Assembly (NCBI GenBank): GCA_016716135.1
Contig: JADJWX010000010.1
Location: 124,001-188,000, forward strand
DNA: 64,000 nt
Source: Lewinellaceae bacterium
GTDB lineage: Bacteria; Bacteroidota; Bacteroidia; Chitinophagales; Saprospiraceae
Direction: 5' to 3'
How positions within the stretch are numbered: the stretch's first letter is position 1; the number at the start of each line of letters is the position of its first letter. A model generated the notes under the pieces. The model was not told where the DNA came from, did no database searches, and worked only from the letters and a program-made list of their open reading frames with translations. Below are positions 1-8,948 of the stretch, one piece after another. Position numbers and translations under genes: made by a program.

Positions 1-1676
1 TGCTCACGGACATTGAAATCGCCCAACAAGCGACACCTAAACGAATTGTTCCCCTCGCCGCTGACAAACTCGGAATCCCGGATGATGCTCTCGAACCCTT
101 CGGCCATTTTAAAGCCAAAGTTTCCCTGGATTATCTTGACCAGCTTCCGGCGCGCGCTTCCGGTAAACTTATCCTCGTTACGGCCGTGAGCCCGACACCT
201 GCCGGCGAAGGTAAAACCACTACCACTGTCGGGCTCGGTGATGCGCTGACCCGCATCGGAAAAAAAACAATGATTTGCCTGCGTGAACCCAGCCTGGGTC
301 CGGTATTCGGGATGAAAGGCGGTGCTGCCGGAGGCGGCTATGCCCAGGTGATCCCCATGGAAGATATTAACCTGCATTTTACAGGCGATTTTAGTGCTAT
401 CGGTCTGGCAAACAACCTGTTGGCTGCTATGCTCGACAATCATATCCACCAGGGCAATGCACTTGATATTGATGTGCGCCGGGTAAACTGGAAGCGGGTA
501 GTGGATATGAACGACCGGGCCTTGCGCGACATTACGGTCGCGCTGGGAGGGATTTCCAACGGTTATCCCCGACAGGATGGATTTGACATTGTCGTTGCCT
601 CGGAAGTGATGGCTATTTTTTGCCTTGCAACTTCGGTTGCGGACCTGAAGGAGCGGCTCGGCAATATTGTGGTCGGCTATACCCGTGACCGGAAACCGGT
701 GCATGCCCGCGATTTGAATGCACACGGCGCTATGACCGTGCTGCTGAAAGATGCCATCAAACCCAATTTGGTTCAAACACTGGAGCATACCCCCGCATTT
801 ATCCACGGCGGTCCGTTTGCCAATATTGCCCACGGATGTAACTCAGTGATTGCGACCAAAAGCGCCCTGAAACTGGCCGACTATGTGGTTACAGAAGCAG
901 GATTCGGCGCCGACCTGGGTGCGGAAAAATTTTTGGACATTAAATGCCGCAAAGCGGGACTTCGCCCGGACGCGGTGGTTTTAGTTGCAACCCTTCGGGC
1001 ATTGAAATACCATGGAGGCGCCGATTTAAAGGAGTTGAACCAGGAAAATCTTGGTGCGCTGGAAAAGGGCATCGTCAATATCGAAAAGCATGTCCGGAAT
1101 ATTCAGGAAACCTTCGGGTTGCCGTGCGTGGTGGCGATCAATCATTTTACCTTCGATACTGCAGCAGAGATCAAACTTTTACAAGACAAACTGGCGCCAC
1201 AAGGCGTTTCCGTAGTGGTGTCGCGCCACTGGGCCGATGGTGGCAAAGGCGCAGAGGAATTGGCGCACGCTGTTGTTCATGCAACGGATACTGCTGCCAA
1301 TAATTTCCGGTTTGCATACGATGACGCCATGTCGCTGTGGGACAAGATGAAGGCCGTGGCTACAAAAATTTATGGCGCAGCCGATATTTCAGCTGATGCC
1401 AATGTTAAACGGCAGATCAAAAAACTGGAAGAGGATGGCTACGGCCATTACCCGGTTTGCGTGGCAAAAACGCAGTATTCCTTTTCCACCGATCCGAAAA
1501 AATTGGGCGCACCCACCGGCCACATTGTCGATATCCGGGAAGTACGGCTGGCTGCAGGCGCCGAGTTTGTGGTCATGATTTGCGGAGCAATCATGACAAT
1601 GCCCGGGTTGCCAAAGGTGCCATCGGCAGAAAAAATCGATATTGATGAACAAGGAAAAGTGGTTGGGTTGTTCTGA
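1..1676 (+). CDS. fhs: Formate--tetrahydrofolate ligase (5' end one base outside window)
   Basis: This enzyme makes 10-formyl-tetrahydrofolate from formate, ATP and tetrahydrofolate in the cytoplasm, feeding one-carbon units to purine and other synthesis. Reading in frame from base 3 gives LTDIEIAQQATPKRIVPLA, the usual N-terminus, so the first two bases (TG) appear to be the rest of an ATG whose A lies outside the window. The full protein would be about 558 residues, the normal family length. The ATP-binding loop TPAGEGKTT lies near residues 66-74, followed by the conserved GLGDAL stretch. A GTG at 186 is an internal codon and not the start. The gene lies 81 bases upstream of glnS, which has its own promoter-like element. 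Confidence 0.96.
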   Translation, partial: LTDIEIAQQATPKRIVPLAADKLGIPDDALEPFGHFKAKVSLDYLDQLPARASGKLILVTAVSPTPAGEGKTTTTVGLGDALTRIGKKTMICLREPSLGPVFGMKGGAAGGGYAQVIPMEDINLHFTGDFSAIGLANNLLAAMLDNHIHQGNALDIDVRRVNWKRVVDMNDRALRDITVALGGISNGYPRQDGFDIVVASEVMAIFCLATSVADLKERLGNIVVGYTRDRKPVHARDLNAHGAMTVLLKDAIKPNLVQTLEHTPAFIHGGPFANIAHGCNSVIATKSALKLADYVVTEAGFGADLGAEKFLDIKCRKAGLRPDAVVLVATLRALKYHGGADLKELNQENLGALEKGIVNIEKHVRNIQETFGLPCVVAINHFTFDTAAEIKLLQDKLAPQGVSVVVSRHWADGGKGAEELAHAVVHATDTAANNFRFAYDDAMSLWDKMKAVATKIYGAADISADANVKRQIKKLEEDGYGHYPVCVAKTQYSFSTDPKKLGAPTGHIVDIREVRLAAGAEFVVMICGAIMTMPGLPKVPSAEKIDIDEQGKVVGLF

Positions 1677-1723
1677 ATGTAAATTGACGTAAATATTTTA
1701 CGGATTGCTGCTTGGGACAATGG

Positions 1724-1731
1724 TATCTTTG
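1724..1731 (+). promoter_or_regulatory. Bacteroidota -7 element upstream of glnS
   Basis: TATCTTTG matches the Bacteroidota -7 consensus TAnnTTTG and lies 26 bases before the glnS ATG. A TTG at 1705-1707 is a possible -33 element with 16-base spacing. A small palindrome CGTAAA-TAT-TTTACG (1688-1702) abuts the -33 side and could be a weak terminator of fhs or an operator; nothing distinguishes these. Confidence 0.55.
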
Positions 1732-1757
1732 CGCCCACTTTATCCATTTCATTGCTC

Positions 1758-3437
1758 ATGCATTCAGAAAACGCTAAAAACGAGCCGGGTGAATCCCGCA
1801 ACTTCATAGAAGAAATCATCGAAGATGATTTACGGTCCGGCAAACATACCAGTATTCAAACCCGCTTTCCGCCGGAGCCAAACGGTTACCTGCATATTGG
1901 TCACGCCAAGGCGATTTGCCTGAATTTTGGCCTTGCAGAAAAATATGGTGGCAAGTGTAATCTCCGGTATGACGACACCAACCCGTCGGCAGAGGAACAG
2001 GAATACGTTGACAGTATTCTTGCGGATATACGCTGGCTGGGCTTTGAGCCGGCGAATGTCTTGTTTACCTCCGATTATTTTCAGCAGCTGTACGAATGGG
2101 CGGTTCAATTGATCCGGGATGGAAAAGCCTACGTTGATTTTTCCACATCCGAAGAAATTGCCAAGTTAAAGGGTACCCCCACAACGCCGGGTACGCCGAG
2201 CAAATTCCGCGATAGTACCCCGGAGGATAATCTGGCCTTTTTTGAAAAAATGAAAAACGGGGAATACCCGGACGGGCACTGCGTGTTGCGGGCCAAAATT
2301 GACCTGGCTTCGCCAAATATGCACTTGCGCGATCCGTACCTCTACCGCATCAAACGCGCCCATCACCACCGAACGGGTAACGATTGGGCTATTTATCCCA
2401 TGTACGACTGGGCGCATGGGCAAAGTGACAGTATCGAACACATCACCCATTCGATTTGCACGCTGGAGTTTGTGCCGCACCGAGCCCTGTACGACTGGTG
2501 TATCGAGCAATTGGGGATTTTCCCCTCCAAGCAATACGAATTTGCCCGGCTTAACCTGAACTACACGGTAATGAGCAAACGCAAATTACTCCAGTTGGTC
2601 AACGAAGGCTATGTGAACGGCTGGGACGATCCCCGCATGCCGACGATTAGCGGGCTTCGGCGTCGGGGTTACACACCGGCCAGTTTGCGCGAGTTTGCCA
2701 AGCGGGTAGGTGTTGCCAAGCGTGAAAATATTATTGATGTCGGATTGCTTGAATTTTGCGTTCGGGAAGACCTGAACAAGACGGCCTTACGACGTTTTGC
2801 AGTTTTAGATCCGCTTAAAGTGGTCATAACCAATTACCCGGAAGGCAAGATCGAATGGCTGGAAACCGAAAATAATCCGGAAGATCAGGATGCCGGAAAC
2901 CGCGAATTGGCCTTTTCGCGGGAACTGTACATTGAGCGGGACGATTTTATGGAAAATCCGCCGCCAAAATACTTTCGGCTTTCACCAGGAGGTATGGTGC
3001 GCCTGAAATCGGCATTTATCATTGAATGCACTGATGTGAAAAAAGATGCTTCCGGGGAAATTACAGCGGTGCATTGCCGGTATGTGCCGGAAAGCCGTTC
3101 GGGCCAAGACACCAGCGGGCTGAAAGTAAAAGGCGTAATTCACTGGCTGTCGGCTGCGCATACCCGGCGGGCTGAAGTCAGATTGTACGACAGGCTTTTT
3201 CAGGTAGAAGACCCGGCAGCAGAGGAAGATTTCAAGAAGGCCATCAATCCGGATTCCTTGCAAATCCTAGCCAATGCCCAAGTGGAACCCGCTTTGACCG
3301 GGGCTGTAGCCGGTGAACATTTTCAATTCACACGCCTGGGATATTTTTGTGCCGACCCGGACTCGACCGCTGAATTGCCGGTTTTCAACCGTACGGTGAC
3401 GCTGCGTGATTCCTGGGCAAAAATGGCAGGCAAATAG
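1758..3437 (+). CDS. glnS: Glutaminyl-tRNA synthetase
   Basis: Charges tRNA-Gln with glutamine in the cytoplasm. The class I signature is clear: PPEPNGYLHIGHAK around residue 40-50 contains the HIGH motif, and VMSKRK near residue 271 is the KMSKS loop. The catalytic core is followed by the two anticodon-binding beta-barrel regions typical of GlnRS, for example ECTDVKKDASGEI and RLGYFCADPDS. The length, 559 residues, is normal. An in-frame TTG exists at 1752, but ATG at 1758 is the better start. Direct GlnRS charging is common in Bacteroidota, and this protein is distinct from the short GluQ-type synthetase at 29941. Confidence 0.97.
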   Translation: MHSENAKNEPGESRNFIEEIIEDDLRSGKHTSIQTRFPPEPNGYLHIGHAKAICLNFGLAEKYGGKCNLRYDDTNPSAEEQEYVDSILADIRWLGFEPANVLFTSDYFQQLYEWAVQLIRDGKAYVDFSTSEEIAKLKGTPTTPGTPSKFRDSTPEDNLAFFEKMKNGEYPDGHCVLRAKIDLASPNMHLRDPYLYRIKRAHHHRTGNDWAIYPMYDWAHGQSDSIEHITHSICTLEFVPHRALYDWCIEQLGIFPSKQYEFARLNLNYTVMSKRKLLQLVNEGYVNGWDDPRMPTISGLRRRGYTPASLREFAKRVGVAKRENIIDVGLLEFCVREDLNKTALRRFAVLDPLKVVITNYPEGKIEWLETENNPEDQDAGNRELAFSRELYIERDDFMENPPPKYFRLSPGGMVRLKSAFIIECTDVKKDASGEITAVHCRYVPESRSGQDTSGLKVKGVIHWLSAAHTRRAEVRLYDRLFQVEDPAAEEDFKKAINPDSLQILANAQVEPALTGAVAGEHFQFTRLGYFCADPDSTAELPVFNRTVTLRDSWAKMAGK

Positions 3438-3532
3438 CCGAAAAAGATGCAATTGGGCCCCTGTAAAACGCCAAATGTTGCCAATCCTGACTAATTCGCA
3501 GTAATTTTACGATCCCCTGATAATACGAGGGG

Positions 3533-3540
3533 TATCTTTG
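3533..3540 (+). promoter_or_regulatory. Bacteroidota -7 element upstream of T9SS cargo gene
   Basis: TATCTTTG fits TAnnTTTG and lies 38 bases before the ATG at 3579. No convincing -33 TTG is seen at the usual distance. Confidence 0.5.
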
Positions 3541-3578
3541 AGACCGTTTAATATTTTTCAACTAAATAAATCTACACA

Positions 3579-5399
3579 ATGAAGCAACTGCTTACAAAAT
3601 CGCTTCTCTTACTTGCTTTCCTGCTTTGTGGGGTGGCGACTCAGGCGCAAAACATTTTTTGGTCTGAGGATTTTACCAATGGTATTCCAACCGGCTGGAC
3701 AAACGTTGATGCCTCCGGCCAAGGTGTTATTTGGGAATGGTGCGCCAATACCGACCCCGGTTGTGCGCCTGTTTTTACAGGAGAAGAAGCATTCAAGGCT
3801 ACTACAGCAGAAACTGGATTTGTGCACCTTAATTCTGATGCACCCGGCCAGCTGGCAAACAATCACATCAGCCGCCTCACAACGACACCTATCGATTGTA
3901 GTGGCAAGAGTGCTGTTTTTATCGAATTTCAATCGCACATCGGCACTTTTGTGGCGCCGCTTGAAACCGATGCGATTATTCGGGTAAGCACAAACGGCAC
4001 TACCTGGACAGAATTTCAGCCCTTTCCGGGCTTGATCGAAGCCAACTATTTTTCGCCAAACCCATACTACTCCATCCTGGATATTTCTTCCGTAGCGGCA
4101 AATCAGGCAACCGTATACATCCAATGGCAATGGACGGCCAACTGGGAATACATGTGGGATCTGGACGACATCGTGCTGTATGATGCTAACCCGACACCCC
4201 GGAATGATCTGTCCATTTCGGATTATTTTTACCCGCCGTCCAGCATGATCACTCCGGTTTCGCAGATTGCTACTGACACGTTCGGCTTTTTCCTTTTCCT
4301 GACAAATGGTGGCTCCGAGGATCAAACCAATGTGGTTGTAAAAGCCTCTGTGACGACTGATACGGATGAAGAGATTTTTGCCGACAGTATCACCTTGCCT
4401 GTGCTCGCCGCCGGTGTGATTGACAGCTTTATCGAAATGACTTCGCAATACGCTCCCGAACTTCCCGTGGGCAATTACCAGATAAAGTATTCGGTTCGTG
4501 CAGACTCCAGTGATAGCCGTCCTGTTGACAATAGCATCAACAGCCGCTTCATTGTAAGTCAAAATTTCTTTTCCAAAGATGCAGGCGGGTCGATAACCTC
4601 CACCCTTCCGGCTGCTCCCGGTGACTGGTATGCTGCCAATTTGTATCAAATGAGTTCAGGAAGCATGGATAACTACCAGGTTTCCCAAGTGCAGTTTTCA
4701 TTCGCAACTGATCCTACAGAGTTGGCAGTAACAGATGTTGATGCGTCGATTTATCTTTTCCGTGTTAAAGACGATGTGTTATCTGATTTCTCCAACTTTA
4801 ATCGTACGGAATTGTTTTCGCCCAGTTTGGATTGGGTTGCCGTAGGGCCGTACGAAGCGCCGGATACGATGCAGAATTTCCTGTTACAATCCGTTCAACT
4901 GCTCGACGCCAACACCTTTCAGCCGTTTGTACCGCTCGACAATGGCGCGCGTTACATCATCGCAGTGGGGTATGCCGGCAACAGTAATGTTACCCGCCAT
5001 GTATTTGACGCTGAAGCAAATACGGCCTATTTTGTTTCGACGCTTGTTTTCACTGATCAGTGGTACACCGGCGGTTTCACCGGTCTGAATGCTGTAGCTC
5101 GCATGGCGATCAGTCTGGTAACTACTACCGACAATAAACCGCTTCCGGAAACAACAATGACTGTTTTCCCGAACCCGATTCGTGAGACGCTGAACCTTGG
5201 CCTGAATTTCGATCAGCCGACCATGGCCACGATCACCATCGCCGATCTGACTGGCCGGGTGATTCGCCTGGAAGATCGCGAAGGCCTGACAAATGACATC
5301 CTGACATACCAGCTGCCCGAACTGGCCGCGGGCACCTACCTGGCCCGTATCGCTACCGCAGAAGGTACGTTGACCAAAAAGTTTGTGGTTCAGAAATAA
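3579..5399 (+). CDS. Secreted T9SS type A cargo protein, choice-of-anchor J-like
   Basis: A secreted protein of 606 residues whose exact function is not recognisable. A signal peptide covers about residues 1-23 and ends in ATQAQN. The next part (about 25-205), with FWSEDFTNGIPTGWTNVDAS and a later DLDDIVLYD, resembles the jelly-roll 'choice-of-anchor J' adhesion/carbohydrate-binding domain. A middle region (about 210-500) resembles CARDB-like beta-sandwich material. The last 75 residues (FPNPIRETLNLGLN ... AAGTYLARIATAEGTLTKKFVVQK) are a typical T9SS type A sorting domain, which directs export across the outer membrane and surface attachment. The domain layout resembles the cargo protein at 6738-8717. 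Confidence 0.85.
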   Translation: MKQLLTKSLLLLAFLLCGVATQAQNIFWSEDFTNGIPTGWTNVDASGQGVIWEWCANTDPGCAPVFTGEEAFKATTAETGFVHLNSDAPGQLANNHISRLTTTPIDCSGKSAVFIEFQSHIGTFVAPLETDAIIRVSTNGTTWTEFQPFPGLIEANYFSPNPYYSILDISSVAANQATVYIQWQWTANWEYMWDLDDIVLYDANPTPRNDLSISDYFYPPSSMITPVSQIATDTFGFFLFLTNGGSEDQTNVVVKASVTTDTDEEIFADSITLPVLAAGVIDSFIEMTSQYAPELPVGNYQIKYSVRADSSDSRPVDNSINSRFIVSQNFFSKDAGGSITSTLPAAPGDWYAANLYQMSSGSMDNYQVSQVQFSFATDPTELAVTDVDASIYLFRVKDDVLSDFSNFNRTELFSPSLDWVAVGPYEAPDTMQNFLLQSVQLLDANTFQPFVPLDNGARYIIAVGYAGNSNVTRHVFDAEANTAYFVSTLVFTDQWYTGGFTGLNAVARMAISLVTTTDNKPLPETTMTVFPNPIRETLNLGLNFDQPTMATITIADLTGRVIRLEDREGLTNDILTYQLPELAAGTYLARIATAEGTLTKKFVVQK

Positions 5400-5402
5400 A
5401 AT

Positions 5403-5479
5403 CCTGACAGGTCGATTTTTAAAGAAAAAAGCCCGTGCAATTTGCACGGGCTTTTTTCTTTAAAAATCGACCTGTCAGG
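5403..5479. terminator. Bidirectional terminator, perfect 38-bp inverted repeat
   Basis: Arms 5403-5440 and 5442-5479 are perfectly complementary around a single base at 5441. The core is GCCCGTGCAA/TTGCACGGGC flanked by A and T runs, so it terminates transcription from both sides. It fills the space between two convergent genes, 3 bases after the stop of the T9SS gene and abutting the lpxB stop codon. The arms extend well beyond what a terminator needs. Confidence 0.88.
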
Positions 5480-6558
5480 TTAGATGTCCTCCAAAATACG
5501 CCGGGCTGCACGCGCTGAAGCGCCGCCGGCGCCCAATTTTTCCCGGAGTTCCTCGTAGCCAGATTGTATTGCCGAAACATTTTCCGGCTGAAGAATTTCG
5601 TTCAGGGCTTCACGAAGATTTTGTGTATGCAGGTCTGCCTGGATTAATTCTTTGATCAACGGTCGCTCCAGAATCAGGTTAACCAGTGAAATGTAGGGCA
5701 CACTGACCACGCGTTTGGCTATAGCATAGGAAAGTGCGTTGCCGGCATAACAAACCACCTGAGGCGTTCCGATGAGTGCTGTTTCCAGGGTAGATGTACC
5801 TGATTTAACCAAGGCTGCCGTCGCCAGCCGAAGAATTGAGTACGTGTTGTCTTTTTGCAGCGTAACATTTGGATGTCCGCCCAAAAAAGGCGCATAGAAC
5901 GAATCCGGAAGCGATTTGGCGCCTGCAACCACAAAACGAAACTCGGGGAAAAAGGGCGTAACGGACAACATAACCGGCAAAATCCGCTCCACCTCCTGGA
6001 TACGACTGCCCGGAAGCAGTGCGATTAGTTTTTCCGATGCATTCTGTTTTTTAGCCGGTTCAATCACATCGAGCAGGGGATGCCCGACGAATTCAGCCTG
6101 AATGTCAAATTTTTTGTAAAACGCCGGTTCAAAAGGAAGAATGACCAGCAGTTTATCGACGTCGCTTTTGATCGACTTTGCCCGCGAACTGTGCCAGGCC
6201 CAAAGTTGCGGCGAGATGTAATAGATTACCCGGATTCCCTGCTTTTTGGCCCATTTGGCAATTCGCAAATTAAAACCCGGGTAATCGATCAGCACTAGGG
6301 CATCCGGTTTAAACGCAAGGATGTCGTTTTTACAAAAGCGAAGATTCCCAAGTATGGTTTTCAGGTTTTTAAAAACCTCCCAAAATCCCATGAAGGCCAG
6401 ATCGCGGTAGTGCTTGACCAATTCCCCGCCGGCAGCCTGCATCAGATCGCCGCCCCAACCCGGCATTGTACACCGGGGTGTTGTTTTTGGAGCTCTTTGA
6501 GCAGGTTGGACCCGTGCAGGTCGCCGGAGGCTTCACCGGCGATCAGGTATAATTTCAT
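5480..6558 (-). CDS. lpxB: Lipid-A-disaccharide synthase (apparent 1-base frameshift)
   Basis: LpxB joins UDP-2,3-diacylglucosamine and lipid X to form the lipid A disaccharide at the inner membrane. The start at 6558 gives MKLYLIAGEASGDLHGSNLL, the classic LpxB N-terminus, but this frame hits a stop after about 37 codons. The rest continues from about 6457 in another frame as WGGDLMQAAGGELVKHYRDL and runs to the C-terminus at 5480. Inserting one T into GGGTTGGGG would restore CRVWGGDLMQ and give 359 residues, close to the usual length. The downstream ORF alone (ATG at 6466, 328 residues) lacks the N-terminal nucleotide-sugar fold and is not a plausible complete enzyme. I infer either a base lost in assembly or a recent mutation. 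Confidence 0.88.
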
Positions 6559-6564
6559 GTGCAG

Positions 6565-6605
6565 CGAACTTTTAGTTTGCGAAAATACCACGAACTGAAA
6601 GTTCG
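6565..6605. repeat. Two short palindromes CGAACTnnnAGTTCG upstream of lpxB
   Basis: 6565-6579 reads CGAACT-TTT-AGTTTG and 6591-6605 reads CGAACT-GAA-AGTTCG. A third copy, ACGAACT-AAA-AGTTCGT, lies at 6720-6736 next to the stop codon of the neighbouring gene. All share six- or seven-base arms and a three-base centre. Confidence 0.6.
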
Positions 6606-6659
6606 CGCCATTTCTTTCAGGTAAAGGTCAAATTAAATCAGGGGTAACCACAAAAAAAA

Positions 6660-6690
6660 CGGCAGCCCGCAATTGATTTGCGGGCTGCCG
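6660..6690 (-). terminator. Rho-independent terminator of the minus-strand T9SS gene
   Basis: The stem CGGCAGCCCGCAA (6660-6672) pairs perfectly with TTGCGGGCTGCCG (6678-6690). On the minus strand it is followed by a run of eight T (A run at 6652-6659 on the plus strand). It lies about 47 bases past the stop of the gene at 6738-8717 and upstream of lpxB, so it separates the two transcripts. Confidence 0.85.
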
Positions 6691-6719
6691 TAGTGCCCTT
6701 TCAGGCGATATATTAACGA

Positions 6720-6736
6720 ACGAACTAAAAGTTCGT
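6720..6736. repeat. Palindrome ACGAACT-AAA-AGTTCGT at a gene end
   Basis: A perfect seven-base inverted repeat with a three-base centre, ending one base before the stop codon of the minus-strand cargo gene. It is the third member of the local CGAACTnnnAGTTCG set and shares the ACT-nnn-AGT centre with the palindromes at 41851, 44191 and 45571. Confidence 0.6.
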
Positions 6737-6737
6737 T

Positions 6738-8717
6738 TTACTTCGCAATTACAAACGGCCGGGATACCATTTCGCCATTGGCAGTAGCAACCAGTGTGTA
6801 CATGCCGTTGGGCAGGTTGTCGGCGCGGAAGGGCAGGAATTGTTTGCCGTTGATATTAGCGTGATTCTGTTCCGATACCACCCGCCCGAAGGCATCTACG
6901 ATGCGGATTTGGACATCGGTAGTTTCTTCAACTTTTACTGTGATAGTTGCAGCATCGACAACCGGGTTAGGTGCGATCGATACCCGGACAGATTTTGCGT
7001 CCAGTGTTGGTGCGGATGTCGAAACAAAAGGAATCGGCGTAGACTCCGCGTTGATAATCAGGCCGGTGCTGTTGTCGATCAACAACGTGATGGCATGCAT
7101 ATTGTCAACATTGTAACTAGACGGATAGAGGTAGGTGCTGGTATACGACATGACGGAGCCTGCCGGATTGTTGGCCGGTACGCTGCCTGCTTTACCTGTA
7201 AAGCCGCCAACAATTGCCCGCGCGACGTGGTTGTACACCATTTGCGCTGCCGGTACCGGGCTTGGCAGGTTTTCAAAACCGCCCATTGGGCCGTTGCCGC
7301 CACCGGAATAGGCATTTACCTGGTTGTATCCGCTGGTTGTTCCGGTTACGCCTTCTTCGGTGAAAACCACGGCAATGCGGTAATCGCCATTGAGCTCTTC
7401 CAGAAACTGGAGGGAGCTGGTCACATCAATTTTGCGGATTGCCGCGTTCAGCTCAACGTTTTGTGTTACAATTACTTTAGCAGGCTGAAGCAGGTGCTCA
7501 ATGAGGCTGATCTCGAAGTTGGGGGTACCACCCAGGGGGTCGATATCCGCTTCCCGCTCAACCAAACCACCCGGATAACCGCCAATCAGATCACCCATGC
7601 CGGTGTCGTATGCCGCGTTGCGCATGGGGTCGTTATTGTGTACGGCAATCGGGATAGCAAGGTCAGGGTAGTTGTGGGCAATATAATCCATAGCGACAGC
7701 GCCACGGGGGCACCAGGTGCACCAGGTGCCGGTGGCTTCTTCAATTACAACTTTGCGGCCGGGTTGCGGTTCATATCCGGTGATGCTGAAATTTGCGGTG
7801 CCAAGGTTGTCCGACGGGTCGTTGTCGCCGGCGCCGTTCACATTTGCAATTTCCATGGTAAATGCAAAACTATTGGCGCCAAGCGCTGCAGGATAGGGGA
7901 GTGCGATGAAAGCGCTTTTGGCAAATTCAATGTTCTGGTTTGTGTAATTAAAGGTGTCCGTTTTGCCGGCATTGGTTACATAGACGTCGAAAGATGTAAT
8001 GGTCGGGAACCCGGTATTGCGAATCGTGCCACCAACGGCAACGTCATGACCAGCTAAAATTTTCGTATAATTTGTCAGAATGGCAGGTACGTCTTCAACA
8101 AACTTGCCGGCACGTACGCCGGTCAGGCTTGCCCGCACCACATCATCCGGGACAACCAGCTTCATGTTGTCAATTGCGGCGCCATAAAGCCAGCCGCCGC
8201 CATCGTTGTAAACAAACGCAAACCGAACATCCGATTTGCCGGTATAAGCCGACACATCAACGTTGGTGTTGTTTTGCCAACCGCCGGTGCTGCCAAATAC
8301 TACGACATCTTCCCAGGTAGCGCCGGCATCCGTCGAGGCAACTAACTTCAGAGATTCCGGAACGCCCGATTCGGTGCGGTTGCCGTAGAACAAATCAAAC
8401 AGGAGGTAAACCGATGTTTGGCTGGACAGGTCAAAAGGCGGCAGTTCAAGGACATCGTTATCCTTGAGACAGTCGCATTTGTCATCGTTCGTGCAAATCA
8501 CATTGCCGGCACGGGCTGCGACCTGGAAGTATTGCGACGAATGAAAGGATGTCGTACCGATCAACCAGCCACCGTCGGATGCGTTGGTCATTTGAGACCA
8601 GCCGGCAGGTAAGGTTGTACCGCCGTCAAAGTTTTCTTCCCAAAGCACCGTGCCCTGGGCTTGCACATTGGCCATGGCGGCCAGTAATAAAGCAGCAAAA
8701 AGTAGTTTTTTAATCAT
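6738..8717 (-). CDS. Secreted T9SS type A cargo with thioredoxin-like CxxC domain
   Basis: The start at 8717 gives MIKKLLFAALLLAAMANVQAQ, a clear signal peptide; the open frame upstream of it (to 8852) is not signal-like. The protein has 659 residues. After the signal peptide comes a choice-of-anchor J-like region (LWEENFDGGTTLPAGWSQM, about 24-190), then a CARDB-like part, then EEATGTWCTWCPRGAVAMDY, whose CTWC dithiol pair and following LAIPIAVHNNDPM fit an Omp28/thioredoxin-like fold. The C-terminal 75 residues (APNPVVDAATITVKVEE ... NLPNGMYTLVATANGE) are a T9SS type A sorting domain. A surface or secreted redox-type protein is plausible; the substrate is unknown. TACTTTTG (plus-strand 8752-8759 as CAAAAGTA) is a likely -7 promoter element. 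Confidence 0.82.
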   Translation of the reverse strand: MIKKLLFAALLLAAMANVQAQGTVLWEENFDGGTTLPAGWSQMTNASDGGWLIGTTSFHSSQYFQVAARAGNVICTNDDKCDCLKDNDVLELPPFDLSSQTSVYLLFDLFYGNRTESGVPESLKLVASTDAGATWEDVVVFGSTGGWQNNTNVDVSAYTGKSDVRFAFVYNDGGGWLYGAAIDNMKLVVPDDVVRASLTGVRAGKFVEDVPAILTNYTKILAGHDVAVGGTIRNTGFPTITSFDVYVTNAGKTDTFNYTNQNIEFAKSAFIALPYPAALGANSFAFTMEIANVNGAGDNDPSDNLGTANFSITGYEPQPGRKVVIEEATGTWCTWCPRGAVAMDYIAHNYPDLAIPIAVHNNDPMRNAAYDTGMGDLIGGYPGGLVEREADIDPLGGTPNFEISLIEHLLQPAKVIVTQNVELNAAIRKIDVTSSLQFLEELNGDYRIAVVFTEEGVTGTTSGYNQVNAYSGGGNGPMGGFENLPSPVPAAQMVYNHVARAIVGGFTGKAGSVPANNPAGSVMSYTSTYLYPSSYNVDNMHAITLLIDNSTGLIINAESTPIPFVSTSAPTLDAKSVRVSIAPNPVVDAATITVKVEETTDVQIRIVDAFGRVVSEQNHANINGKQFLPFRADNLPNGMYTLVATANGEMVSRPFVIAK

Positions 8718-8751
8718 TAGAAAAGAGCATTTGATGTTAAATGATAATTTG

Positions 8752-8759
8752 CAAAAGTA
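8752..8759 (-). promoter_or_regulatory. Minus-strand -7 element for the T9SS/thioredoxin-like gene
   Basis: On the minus strand the sequence reads TACTTTTG, matching TAnnTTTG, 34 bases upstream of the ATG at 8717. It supports 8717 as the true start, because a longer frame reading through this element would begin upstream of the promoter. Confidence 0.5.
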
Positions 8760-8920
8760 GAAATTCGGAATCGGATATCCGTCATATAATTGGAATTGCC
8801 AATAATTGACATTGCCCGACACTTTGGCAGATTGATAATTCCCGGCTATCAATGACCCTGTTTTTCCGAAATGGTTGTTTCGAATGGGAACTTCCTGTGG
8901 CTGGATTTGTTTAGGAGCGG

Positions 8921-8928
8921 TATTTTTG
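8921..8928 (+). promoter_or_regulatory. -7 element just upstream of mutS2
   Basis: TATTTTTG matches TAnnTTTG. Transcription would start about 6-7 bases downstream, near 8934, which argues for the mutS2 start at ATG 8949 instead of the in-frame codons at 8871 or 8934. Confidence 0.45.
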
Positions 8929-8948
8929 TGGCAATGAGCAATTCTGTA

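Noticed and set aside
3609..4649. 346-codon antisense ORF opposite the first T9SS gene
   Set aside because: It lies inside a convincing coding gene on the other strand and shows no recognisable family features; its length follows from codon bias.
5480..6466. lpxB beginning at ATG 6466 (MPGWGGDLMQ)
   Set aside because: It lacks the conserved N-terminal MKLYLIAGEASGDLHG, which lies upstream in another frame; a one-base restoration explains both.
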